Shown one piece after another: positions 7,000 through 14,805 of a stretch of 35,094 nucleotides of DNA (the first letter of the stretch is position 1; each line of letters begins with the position of its first letter). The notes beneath the pieces were generated by a model. It searched no databases. It was not told the DNA's origin and saw only the letters and a list, made by a program, of their open reading frames with translations. The position numbers were made by a program, and so were the translations under genes. Location of the stretch: positions 1-35,094 of the forward strand of contig CAZHTF010000029.1 of the NCBI GenBank assembly GCA_964535305.1. Direction: 5' to 3'. The stretch comes from CAZHTF01 sp964535305 (GTDB taxonomy: Bacteria; Planctomycetota; Phycisphaerae; UBA1845; Fen-1342).

Positions 7000-8316
7000 T
7001 TAGCGCTTCGCGGCCCGCGCTTCTTCGAACAGCTTGACATAGCTGGCATAGCGCCGCTCGGAGATCGCGCCCGCTTCGACTGCCGCCAGCACCGCGCAGC
7101 CCTGCTCGTGCGTGTGCAGACAATTTCGAAATCGGCAATGCGGCAGGTGCGGCAAGAACTCGACGAAACAAGCCTCCAACTCGCCCGGCGCGACCGCCCA
7201 CAGATCGAACTGCCGGATGCCCGGCGTGTCCACGACGTATCCGCCGCCCGCCAGCCGGTGCAGCCGCGCGTGGCTGGTGGTGTGCCGGCCTTTTTCGTTT
7301 TCTGTGCTGACCTCGGCGGTCGCCAGTTGCAGCCCGGGTTGAACGCGATTCAGCAGCGAGCTTTTTCCGACGCCGCTCTGTCCTGAAACGACCGTGACAT
7401 GGTCGCGCAGCAGCGCCCGCAGCGTGTCGATGCCCTCGCCGCTGCTCGCGCTGCAGCGGACGCAGTCGACCGGCAGCGCTTCGTACTCGGCGAACAGCGC
7501 GGCCAGGGCCGGAAAGCGGTTGTAACGGGCGTCGTCACTGCCGGCGTCGACCTCGTCACCCGCCAGCTCCGCAGCCATTTCGTCCTCGCCGTCGGCGGCG
7601 GCGCCGTCGTCGTCATCGCCCGCTGCGTCGATCCGCTGCAGCAGATCAATCTTGTTGAAACACACGATTGGCCGCAGGCCGCCTTTCTGCGCCGCGACGA
7701 GGTAGCGGTCGATCAGGTGCGGCTTGACTCGCGGCTGCGCGATGCTGCTGACAATCAGGAGCTGGTCGGCGTTCGCGACCAGCGTGTGTTCGCGCCCGCG
7801 CCGCTCGCGGCGCGAGAGACGCGTGCGGCGCGGCGCGACCTGCTCGATCACGCCGGCCGGCAAGTTCGCGATCAGCGTCGATTCGGCGTGTTCGATCGGG
7901 CTGGCAGGATCGTTCGACTTTCGCGCCTCGGCCTCGGCGGGCACGAAGTACACGCGATCGCCGACCGCGACCGCCGCCCGCTCCTGAATCTGTCGCGTGC
8001 GCAGCACGCCGCGGGCGGTGCAGGCCCAGGACTGACCCGCCTCGTCTTCGACGCGATTGACGAGTCCGAACAGGGCGGTCACGACGCCGGTGCGCATGCC
8101 GGCGCGGTCCAGCAGCGGGGCGTCGTCCGCGTCGACCAGGATGGTGCGTTTGCGCGATAGATCACCCTTGGCCCGCACCGACTCGACCCGTTGCGTGTCG
8201 GCGGATTTCTCGGCGTCCTGCTGATAGCTGCGCGTCCAGTGGTCGTCGCGCCGTTTGGGCTGGCGATTCTGCTTGAATTCAACGCGGAGCTTGCGACCCG
8301 TGCGCTTCTTGCCCAT
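7000..8316 (-). CDS. rsgA: Ribosome small-subunit assembly GTPase RsgA
   Basis: A 438-residue circularly permuted GTPase that acts late in 30S maturation. After a basic N-terminus comes an OB-fold region (about 75-185). The G motifs follow in the permuted order G4-G1-G3: NKID at 221-224, GQSGVGKSS at 312-320 and DTPG at 363-366. The zinc site typical of RsgA is Cys394, Cys399, His401, Cys407. It is longer than the usual 300-350 residues because of a long basic N-terminal extension (1-60) and an acidic insertion (about 232-262) right after G4. ATG 8316 is preceded eight bases upstream by a TACACT -10 box, so the message is probably leaderless. Confidence 0.93.
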   Translation of the reverse strand: MGKKRTGRKLRVEFKQNRQPKRRDDHWTRSYQQDAEKSADTQRVESVRAKGDLSRKRTILVDADDAPLLDRAGMRTGVVTALFGLVNRVEDEAGQSWACTARGVLRTRQIQERAAVAVGDRVYFVPAEAEARKSNDPASPIEHAESTLIANLPAGVIEQVAPRRTRLSRRERRGREHTLVANADQLLIVSSIAQPRVKPHLIDRYLVAAQKGGLRPIVCFNKIDLLQRIDAAGDDDDGAAADGEDEMAAELAGDEVDAGSDDARYNRFPALAALFAEYEALPVDCVRCSASSGEGIDTLRALLRDHVTVVSGQSGVGKSSLLNRVQPGLQLATAEVSTENEKGRHTTSHARLHRLAGGGYVVDTPGIRQFDLWAVAPGELEACFVEFLPHLPHCRFRNCLHTHEQGCAVLAAVEAGAISERRYASYVKLFEEARAAKR

Positions 8317-8324
8317 CTCGCACC

Positions 8325-8353
8325 AGTGTAGATCAGCCGCCCAGAATTGCGAA
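8325..8353 (-). promoter_or_regulatory. Promoter for rsgA, probably leaderless
   Basis: On the minus strand TTCGCA (8348-8353) and TACACT (8325-8330) are 17 bases apart. Eight bases then separate the -10 box from ATG 8316, placing the start of transcription at about the start codon. No Shine-Dalgarno sequence fits in that space. Confidence 0.45.
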
Positions 8354-8464
8354 CCTTCGCTGCGGCGTTCTACGCGGACTGCACCCCGCGCTGCACGCGC
8401 AGCGGCCGCGTGGCTGCACGGCATTGCGGTTGGTTATCATGCAACGCTTGGCAAGGAGCCGCGG

Positions 8465-8929
8465 GTGGACGCGTACGCCAAAGAGCGAGTCGAAAGCTGG
8501 GCCGCGGACTTTGCCGGCTCCGATCAGGTCCGGAGCGTGCCCGTCGCGCTGCGCGAACACGCCAGCGCGGTGCTGGCCGCGTTCCTGCAGGCCGCGTGCG
8601 AACATCGCGAGCTCGCGCCCGACCAGCTCGAACAGGAAGACTTCAAGCAGGCGCTGCTGACGCACGTCGCGCGGCTGAGCCTGCCGGCCGCGGCCCGCGC
8701 GGCGCTGCCGGCGCTCTGCGGCGATTTCCTCGAGTTCCTGGAGCAGGAGGGCCGCGTCAGCGACGGCCGCGCCATCGGCGCTTACCTGCGGGCGCTGCGG
8801 CCGGCGTATGAAGACGTTGCCGCCGAGAAGCCCAAGCCGATCGTCAATCGCGCCTCAAAACTCGGCCGAAACGAACCGTGTCCGTGCGGCAGCGGTAAGA
8901 AGTTCAAGAAGTGCTGCATGCGCGAATAG
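8465..8929 (+). CDS. SEC-C motif protein
   Basis: A 154-residue protein with an all-helical N-terminal region and a C-terminal SEC-C zinc motif, GRNEPCPCGSGKKFKKCC (CxC and CC ligands), the module at the end of SecA and in many small proteins. Function is unknown; the motif binds zinc and often contacts SecB or the ribosome. I chose GTG 8465 because AAGGAG lies six bases before it, one of the best ribosome-binding sites in the window; longer in-frame starts would run through the divergent rsgA promoter. The gene diverges from rsgA. Confidence 0.78.
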   Translation: MDAYAKERVESWAADFAGSDQVRSVPVALREHASAVLAAFLQAACEHRELAPDQLEQEDFKQALLTHVARLSLPAAARAALPALCGDFLEFLEQEGRVSDGRAIGAYLRALRPAYEDVAAEKPKPIVNRASKLGRNEPCPCGSGKKFKKCCMRE

Positions 8930-9019
8930 CCGCGGCCACACGCGCCGTTGCGCGTCACCGTACGAATGCGCTGCGAGCAAGCCGGCTGCCGGCCGCACCA
9001 AGTGAAAGGGCCATTGAGC

Positions 9020-9478
9020 ATGGCAAGCGAGCCGATCGGACGCATTCTGGCCATCGCGTTGAGAACCGAGAACCACGCGCCCATGCGGCTGATCGACGCA
9101 GCCAGCGCCAGCGTTGACGGCGGACTCGCCGGCGACCGGCAAGTATCGGTCGAGCGCGGCATCACACTGATCTCCGCGGCACAGTGGCGCGAAACCACGA
9201 CGCTGCTGAACACGCCCGAGCTACCTTGGCACACCCGCCGGGCAAACCTGCTGATCGACGCGCCGCGGCTCGACTCCTGGATCGGTAAGACCGTCCGCAT
9301 CGGCGAAGTGACGCTACAGATCTGCGGCGAGACGCGCCCCTGCGGCCTGATGGACGAGTTTCAACCTGGGCTGCGCGCGGCGCTCAAGCCTGAGTGCCGC
9401 GGCGGCGTGCACGGCCGCGTACTGGAAGCCGGGACAATCCGCGTCGGCGACGCGATTACGTTGCTGGAACCCCGTTGA
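9020..9478 (+). CDS. MOSC domain protein
   Basis: A 152-residue stand-alone MOSC domain, the fold of the molybdenum-cofactor sulfurase C-terminus. Family landmarks are GLAGDRQVSVE, RRANLLIDA and CGETRPCGLMDEFQPGL, the last holding the conserved Cys that may carry sulfur. The C-terminal GGVHGRVLEAG, then IRVGD, is also typical. Small MOSC proteins are thought to carry or transfer sulfane sulfur; the acceptor here is unknown and no molybdenum enzyme is nearby. ATG 9020 has AAAGGG nine bases upstream. Its last 23 bases overlap the end of the convergent phosphofructokinase gene. Confidence 0.85.
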   Translation: MASEPIGRILAIALRTENHAPMRLIDAASASVDGGLAGDRQVSVERGITLISAAQWRETTTLLNTPELPWHTRRANLLIDAPRLDSWIGKTVRIGEVTLQICGETRPCGLMDEFQPGLRAALKPECRGGVHGRVLEAGTIRVGDAITLLEPR

Positions 9479-10790
9479 CCAGGCGCGTCGCGCACGGGCC
9501 ATAGCGGTGCACGAATTCCTCGGGCGTCAGCTTCACTTCCGCCGCCAGCCGCGCCAGCACCTCGGGGTTTTCCAGGTCGCCGCGCTCAAGCCGGATCATG
9601 TAGGCCCGCGCCACGCGGTAAATATCCGAGCGGATGTCCACCGTGCGGATGCGCGTGCGGTTGGTCTGCGGGTCGATCATGTCGTGCAGGTTGATCGGTG
9701 CAACGTTGCCGTTGACGACCGAGACCATCGACGAGCGCGGCGTATCCGGCCCAGCTTCGTGAAGCAGCGTGATGGCAAAGTACGCCAGGCTGCGACAATA
9801 GGCCATGTCGAACGGCGTCGGATCGGCACAGCGCAGTTCGTAGCCCAGCGTGTGCGTCACCAGCGTGATCGACTGCTTGCGGGCCTTGAATCGCGACTCC
9901 AACTCGCGCTTCAGCATCTGCGCCAGGGGGAACTCCGAAAGGCGCGGGTGCCCGGCCGCGTCCAGCGGCACGGCCCGACCCAGCATCCGCTCGAGCTCCT
10001 GTGCGTCGCCCAGGCAATACGCCAGGCCTTCGGCGACGAGCGCCACGCCGTCAGGTCGGCCGAGCGACTTGCGCTTGATGATCGCGACTTCGAGCGTATC
10101 GGCCAGGTGTTGCAGCGTGGTGTGCGCGGGGTACTCCTCGGGGATCAGCGTCACGGTCGCGCCGGCCGCCATCCCGATCGCCAGCGTCAGCCAGCCAGCG
10201 CGGCGGCCCATGGTTTCGACCAAGTACCAGCGGCCGGTGGTCTGCGAGTCGCGCATCAGGTTCTTGACCAGTTGCGTGCCCATGTGCTGCGCGGTGGAGA
10301 AGCCGAATGTGGGCACGTCGTGCGGCAGCGGCAGGTCGTTATCGATCGTCTTGGGGACGTGCACGCCGCGCAGCTCGCCGTCGGTCGCGTCGCAGATGAA
10401 GCGTGCGGAGAGCGCGGTGTCGTCGCCGCCGATGGTGAGCAGCGCGTCGACGCCCATGCTGCGCAGGTTCTTGATGGCCTGCTGCACCTTGTGCTCGTCG
10501 GGCGCGACGATGGTGCTGGTTTTGAGGCGTTCGTCGTCGAGCAGGCTGGTGCGCGCGGTGCGCAGGATCGAGCCGCCGGCAAAGTGAATGCGGGAGACGC
10601 CCTGGCGTGTCAGCGGGGTGGTGTGTTCGTCGGGTCGGAACTTCTCCGAGCAGAGCCATTTGAACCCGTCGTACACGCCGATCACGTCCATCCCGCGGTT
10701 CTGGGCAGCGATGGTGGCCGAGCCGATGACAGCATTGATACCTGGGGCGGGTCCGCCGCCGACCAGGATTGCGAGCTTTTTGACTGACAT
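9456..10790 (-). CDS. pfp: 6-phosphofructokinase, PPi-dependent type
   Basis: A 444-residue phosphofructokinase of the PFK/PFP superfamily, making fructose 1,6-bisphosphate in glycolysis. GGGPAPGIN lies at 11-19. GGDDT is at 121-125, where ATP-dependent enzymes have GGDGS, and PKTIDND at 146-152, where they have PGTIDN. By the accepted structure-based rule, the second Asp and the Lys point to pyrophosphate as phosphoryl donor, which makes the reaction reversible. MGRRAGW (194-200) supplies the sugar-phosphate contact. ATG 10790 is chosen; a TTG six codons upstream is possible. It diverges from glnS with about 270 bases between. Confidence 0.86.
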   Translation of the reverse strand: MSVKKLAILVGGGPAPGINAVIGSATIAAQNRGMDVIGVYDGFKWLCSEKFRPDEHTTPLTRQGVSRIHFAGGSILRTARTSLLDDERLKTSTIVAPDEHKVQQAIKNLRSMGVDALLTIGGDDTALSARFICDATDGELRGVHVPKTIDNDLPLPHDVPTFGFSTAQHMGTQLVKNLMRDSQTTGRWYLVETMGRRAGWLTLAIGMAAGATVTLIPEEYPAHTTLQHLADTLEVAIIKRKSLGRPDGVALVAEGLAYCLGDAQELERMLGRAVPLDAAGHPRLSEFPLAQMLKRELESRFKARKQSITLVTHTLGYELRCADPTPFDMAYCRSLAYFAITLLHEAGPDTPRSSMVSVVNGNVAPINLHDMIDPQTNRTRIRTVDIRSDIYRVARAYMIRLERGDLENPEVLARLAAEVKLTPEEFVHRYGPCATRLVNGVPAT

Positions 10791-10991
10791 ACGCAGCGAT
10801 TGCTCCAAAGGTCGCCGCCGGGCGCACGCCGGGCAGCGACGAGGATTCTATGCCGGTCCGCGCGCTTCGACGCTTGAACACGGCCAAGCCCTGTAGTTTA
10901 GCTGGCGCGGGCAAACGGCTCAATCCGACGGCGTGTCCAAGCCCGATCGCGCATTCGGAGCCGCGACCATCTACCGCGCGACGAACGAGGC

Positions 10992-11019
10992 AGGGTGGCA
11001 CGGAGCAGTATTACTCCGT
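10992..11019 (+). promoter_or_regulatory. T-box-like sequence and hairpin before glnS
   Basis: AGGGTGGCACGGAG at 10992-11005 agrees with the T-box consensus AGGGTGGNACCGCG at 11 of the 13 fixed positions. It leads into a perfect six-base-pair hairpin, ACGGAG (11000-11005) with CTCCGT (11014-11019). It sits 46 bases before the start codon of an aminoacyl-tRNA synthetase. No Stem I, specifier codon or competing terminator could be recognised, so it may be chance in GC-rich DNA. Confidence 0.2.
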
Positions 11020-11064
11020 AAAGTGCGTCGCTTTGCCGCACGTGCACGCAGGAAGGAATCACGC

Positions 11065-12903
11065 ATGGCCGCGGAAGAACGAAGCCCTTCGCTGAACTTC
11101 ATCGAGGAAATCGTCGAGGCTGACAATCGCAGCGGTAAGTGGGGCCACTCACCCGACGGCCGCCCGCGCGTCGCCACCCGCTTCCCGCCCGAGCCGAATG
11201 GTTACCTGCACATCGGCCACGCCAAGAGCATCTGCCTGAACTACGGCTTGGCGGCCCGCTACGGCGGCACGTTCAACCTGCGTTTCGACGATACCAATCC
11301 GGTCAAGGAAGAGCAGGAGTACGTCGACTCGATCATCGCCGATGTGCGCTGGCTGGGCGCGCGCTGGCCGGGCATGGATGAGGCGGAGCTCGCGGCCGGC
11401 GTGCTCTTTGCCAGCGATTACTTTCAGCAGATGCATGACTACGCGGTCGAGCTGATCCGCAAGGGCAAGGCTTTCGTCTGCGATCTGACGCCGCAGCAGG
11501 TGCGCGAATCGCGCGGCACGCTGACGCGGCCCGGCCGCGCCAGCCCGTTTCGCGAGCGCCCGATCGAGGAAAATCTCGACTTGTTCGCGCGGATGACGCG
11601 CGGCGAGTTTCCCGACGGCTCGCGCACATTGCGGGCCAAGATCGACATGGCCCACCCGAACCTGAACCTGCGCGACCCAGTCATGTATCGCATCCTGCAC
11701 GCCGAGCACCACCGCAGCGGCGCGCGCTGGTGCGTCTACCCGATGTACGACTGGGCCCACGGAATCGAAGATTCGATCGAAGGCATCACACACAGCATCT
11801 GCACGTTGGAATTCGAGAACCACCGGCCGCTCTACGACTGGTTCATCGAAGCGGTCAACGAAGGCCGCAGCGCCGACGGCAGCGGGCCCTGGGGCAAGCG
11901 CATCCATCATCCGCAGCAGATCGAATTCGCCAGGCTCAACTTGACCTACACGCTGATGAGCAAACGCAAGCTGCTGCACCTGGTGCGCGGCGGCTTCGTC
12001 CGCGGCTGGGACGACCCGCGCATGCCCACGCTCAGCGGCATGCGCCGCAAGGGCTATTCGCCCGAGGCGCTGCGCGACTTCTGCGAACGCGTCGGCGTCG
12101 CGAAATTCAACGGTGTGAACGAAATCCAGTTGCTCGAAGCGTGCGTCCGCGAGCATCTCAATCGCGTCGCGCCGCGGGCCATGGCCGTCTTGCGGCCGAT
12201 CGAGCTGCTGATCGAAAACTGGCCGGATGAGCAGCACGTCGAATGGCTCGACGCGATCAACAACCCCGAGGACCCGCAGGCCGGGACGCGAAAAGTACCG
12301 TTCAGCAAGCGGCTTTATATCGAACGCGAAGACTTCATGGAGACTCCCGCTCCAAAGTACTGGAGGCTCTTCCCGGGGAACGAAGTGCGGCTGCGCTACG
12401 CATACTTCGTGAAATGCACCGGCGTAACCAAGGACGCAAGCGGCGCAATCACGCAGGTCCGCTGCACGTATGACCCTGCCACGCGCGGCGGCGACGCGCC
12501 GCCGGATGGCCGCAAAGTCAAAAGTACGCTGCACTGGGTCAGCGCAGCGCATGCCGTCGCCTGCGAAGTGCGACTTTACGACCGCTTGTTCAATTCCGCC
12601 TACCCGGAGGATCCGGCGGTGACGGCCGAGGAGGCCGAGACCGCCGCGACCCAGACGGACGACGCAGCGACGCCGGCGCAAGCGAGCGTGAACGCCGCCT
12701 GGCTCGCGAATTTGAATCCCAATTCACTGCAGGTGCTGCAGGCGGTCGCCGAGCCGAGCGTCGCCGAGCACGCGGCCGGCGCACAGCTGCAGTTTGAGCG
12801 GCACGGCTATTTCTGCGTTGATCCGGAGTCCAGTGCCGCGCGGCCCGTGTTCAACCTCACGGTCTCGTTGAAGGATTCGTGGGCTAAGCAACAGAAGCGC
12901 TGA
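11065..12903 (+). CDS. glnS: Glutaminyl-tRNA synthetase
   Basis: A 612-residue class I aminoacyl-tRNA synthetase charging tRNA-Gln. The first motif is PPEPNGYLHIGH (HIGH at 49-52), the PPEPNG run separating GlnRS from most bacterial GluRS. The second, KMSKS-type loop is LMSKRKL near 296-302. The Gln-type anticodon-binding beta barrels follow. It is longer than the roughly 550 residues usual in proteobacteria, partly from an acidic Ala/Thr-rich insertion around 514-548 in the distal barrel. ATG 11065 has GGAAGGAA within seven to ten bases. A directly charging GlnRS implies that the gatCAB route is not needed for Gln, though it may be kept for Asn. Confidence 0.94.
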   Translation: MAAEERSPSLNFIEEIVEADNRSGKWGHSPDGRPRVATRFPPEPNGYLHIGHAKSICLNYGLAARYGGTFNLRFDDTNPVKEEQEYVDSIIADVRWLGARWPGMDEAELAAGVLFASDYFQQMHDYAVELIRKGKAFVCDLTPQQVRESRGTLTRPGRASPFRERPIEENLDLFARMTRGEFPDGSRTLRAKIDMAHPNLNLRDPVMYRILHAEHHRSGARWCVYPMYDWAHGIEDSIEGITHSICTLEFENHRPLYDWFIEAVNEGRSADGSGPWGKRIHHPQQIEFARLNLTYTLMSKRKLLHLVRGGFVRGWDDPRMPTLSGMRRKGYSPEALRDFCERVGVAKFNGVNEIQLLEACVREHLNRVAPRAMAVLRPIELLIENWPDEQHVEWLDAINNPEDPQAGTRKVPFSKRLYIEREDFMETPAPKYWRLFPGNEVRLRYAYFVKCTGVTKDASGAITQVRCTYDPATRGGDAPPDGRKVKSTLHWVSAAHAVACEVRLYDRLFNSAYPEDPAVTAEEAETAATQTDDAATPAQASVNAAWLANLNPNSLQVLQAVAEPSVAEHAAGAQLQFERHGYFCVDPESSAARPVFNLTVSLKDSWAKQQKR

Positions 12904-12971
12904 TAGATCTCAGACGGCACATCTGAAACTGCCGATCAAGAGAATGAGGGGTCTGGGCACCGGAGCCGCAG

Positions 12972-13277
12972 ATGTCCGCCATCCCGCCGAACTGGGCGTC
13001 TTCGATCATTCAATCGCAGGGGGCTGCGGCGCGAGCCGCCGAGGGCAAGCAGCGTAGTGAGGCCGACAAGAGCGTCACATCGACGCCCTTCGCGCAATCC
13101 GTGCGCGACGTGATTGAGAACAGCGATCGCGACAGCCAGGTATATACGGACGCGCAGGGAACGGGCGCGGGTGGCCAGGGCCGCAGTCGCACCGAAGCGG
13201 ACGAGGACGCGGACGCCGAAGCGCTCGACGATGCCGCCGCTGGCAATCCGCCGACCGGGCTGGACATCCAGGGTTGA
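12972..13277 (+). CDS. Small hydrophilic conserved-looking protein
   Basis: A 101-residue protein with no signal peptide or membrane segment. It begins MSAIPPNWASSIIQSQGAAA. The middle is charged and polar, with a DSQVYTDAQGTGAGGQGR segment, and the C-terminal third is acidic. I recall short planctomycete proteins with a PPN...SI.QS start and a QVYTDAEG.G.GQGR segment, but no function is known to me. The low-complexity C-terminus suggests disorder. It lies 68 bases after glnS and may share its transcript. Confidence 0.6.
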   Translation: MSAIPPNWASSIIQSQGAAARAAEGKQRSEADKSVTSTPFAQSVRDVIENSDRDSQVYTDAQGTGAGGQGRSRTEADEDADAEALDDAAAGNPPTGLDIQG

Positions 13278-13303
13278 CTCGCCGCCGAACTGCGCTCAGC
13301 CGG

Positions 13304-13792
13304 CTAAATTTTGATCGGCTTGTTGAGTTTGCGGCGGACGGCCACCCACTGCCCGCTGTGCATCAGTTCGTGCATCCCGACCATCAGGTACACCGAACCG
13401 ACCGTTGGCGCGTAGCTGCGCACGTCTTCCGGCGCCTCTTCCGCGAGGCGCGCGTCCGGCAGGGCCGCCAGCGCAGCGGTCGCGGCCTTGCGCACCCGGT
13501 CCCACAGGTCCAGGTAAGTCTGCTTGTTGCTGAGTTTGCCGGGGTCGTCGAGCTTGGCGGTCTCGGGCGTGTGCCGCTCCTCGAAGCCCGCCGGCAGTTC
13601 GGGCATGCTGGCGCCGACGCTGCGGAGCATTTTGCACTCGGAGGCGATCAGGTGCCCGAGCTGCCAGGCGATCGTGTTCATGCCCGCTACGGGCCGCACG
13701 AGCAGCTCGGCGTCGCTCAGGTCGGCCAGATACTCATTGGTGATGTATCGCGCCGTGCCCATCGTTTCGAGAATTGCCTGCTTGGTGTTCAT
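13304..13792 (-). CDS. DinB-like four-helix-bundle protein
   Basis: A 162-residue protein of the DinB/YfiT fold. The probable metal ligands are His in WQLGHLIASE and the two His of GMHELMHSGQ near the C-terminus, the usual one-plus-HxxxH pattern. Family members include thiol transferases using bacillithiol or mycothiol and many uncharacterised proteins; the actual reaction cannot be told. ATG 13792 has GGAG eight bases upstream. The gene diverges from folP and converges on the small protein at 12972. Confidence 0.8.
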   Translation of the reverse strand: MNTKQAILETMGTARYITNEYLADLSDAELLVRPVAGMNTIAWQLGHLIASECKMLRSVGASMPELPAGFEERHTPETAKLDDPGKLSNKQTYLDLWDRVRKAATAALAALPDARLAEEAPEDVRSYAPTVGSVYLMVGMHELMHSGQWVAVRRKLNKPIKI

Positions 13793-13860
13793 GGAATCTA
13801 CTCCGTCGGTGTACCGATTTGTTTGCTTGGCCCCGAGTATCATCCGGCACGCGCGACCAG

Positions 13861-14805
13861 ATGGGAAGCCGCGTGACGCAGATTCTTGGCATCGTCAATC
13901 TGACCCGCGATTCGTTCTCGGACGCCGGCAGGTTCCTGCAACCCGACGCCGCAATCGAGCACGCGCTGCAACTGTCGGCGGACGGCGCTGACATCATCGA
14001 TCTGGGCGCCGAGTCGACCCACCCGGACGCGGAGGACGTTTCCGCGGAAACGGAGACTGAGCGGCTGACGCCGGTGATTCGCGAGCTGAAGCGCCGCGGG
14101 CTGACCGTTTCGGTCGATACGTCCAAGCCCGCGGTGATGCGGGCGGTGCTCGAGCTGGGTGCCGACATGATCAACGACGTGGCCGGCTTCACGGCCGCGG
14201 GCGCGCTCGAGGCGTTGCGCGGCAGCGGCGCGCGGCTGATCGTGATGCACGCGATCCGCGGCAACGATGCGACCGGCAGCACGGCAGGCAGCGCCGTCGG
14301 CCGCTGCATCTACAAGGCGCGGGCGCAGCGCGCGGTGAGCGATCCGCGGACGATCACGAGCCGCGTCGTGGAGTTCCTGCGAGCGCGGGTCAACACACTG
14401 GAGGCCGCGGGCATCGCTCGGTCGCGGCTGATTCTCGACCCGGGCATGGGCTTTTTCCTCGGGCAGAATGCAGCAGCCAGCCTAGCGGTGCTGGCTGAGT
14501 TGCGGACGCTGCGCGACCTGGGCCTGCCGCTGTGCGTCAGCACCTCGCGCAAATCGTTCATCGGGTCGCTGCTTTCCGCTGACACCGGCGGCCAGGTGCC
14601 GCGCCCGGTCGGGCAGCGCGGCGCCGGTACGCTCGCCAGCGAGCTCTGGGCCGCCGCGCAGCGGGTCGAGTACATTCGAACGCACGATGCCCGTGCGCTG
14701 CGCGATGCGCTGCGCGTTTGGCAGGCAATCGAGACGGCTGGCAACCCGACCGGCGCAGCGCCGCCGCGCGGCGTGACCGGCGAGACAACGGAGACGCACT
14801 CGTGA
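13861..14805 (+). CDS. folP: Dihydropteroate synthase, divergent subfamily
   Basis: A 314-residue TIM-barrel protein. It keeps the dihydropteroate synthase landmarks in order: GIVNLTRDSFSDAG at 10-23, DLGAEST near 47-53, SVDTSKP, INDVAGF, an MH pair, LDPGMGFFLG and TSRKSFIG. The enzyme joins 6-hydroxymethyl-dihydropterin pyrophosphate to p-aminobenzoate in folate synthesis. Several motifs differ from the standard type: NLTRDSF for NVTPDSF, STHPDA for STRPGA, MHAIRG for MHMxGxP. This is a divergent branch I recall from some proteobacteria. ATG 13861 lacks a Shine-Dalgarno sequence; GTG 13873, preceded by GGGAAG, is the alternative. Its stop overlaps the dapA start (GTGA). Confidence 0.82.
   Translation: MGSRVTQILGIVNLTRDSFSDAGRFLQPDAAIEHALQLSADGADIIDLGAESTHPDAEDVSAETETERLTPVIRELKRRGLTVSVDTSKPAVMRAVLELGADMINDVAGFTAAGALEALRGSGARLIVMHAIRGNDATGSTAGSAVGRCIYKARAQRAVSDPRTITSRVVEFLRARVNTLEAAGIARSRLILDPGMGFFLGQNAAASLAVLAELRTLRDLGLPLCVSTSRKSFIGSLLSADTGGQVPRPVGQRGAGTLASELWAAAQRVEYIRTHDARALRDALRVWQAIETAGNPTGAAPPRGVTGETTETHS

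Noticed and set aside
9507..10787. Open frame of 426 codons on the plus strand opposite the phosphofructokinase gene
   Set aside because: Shadow frame; the minus strand has all phosphofructokinase motifs and this frame has none.
10933..11064. N-terminal extension of GlnRS by 44 codons
   Set aside because: The extension is basic and unlike GlnRS, lacks a ribosome-binding site, whereas ATG 11065 has GGAAGGAA in place; the stretch is more likely leader DNA.
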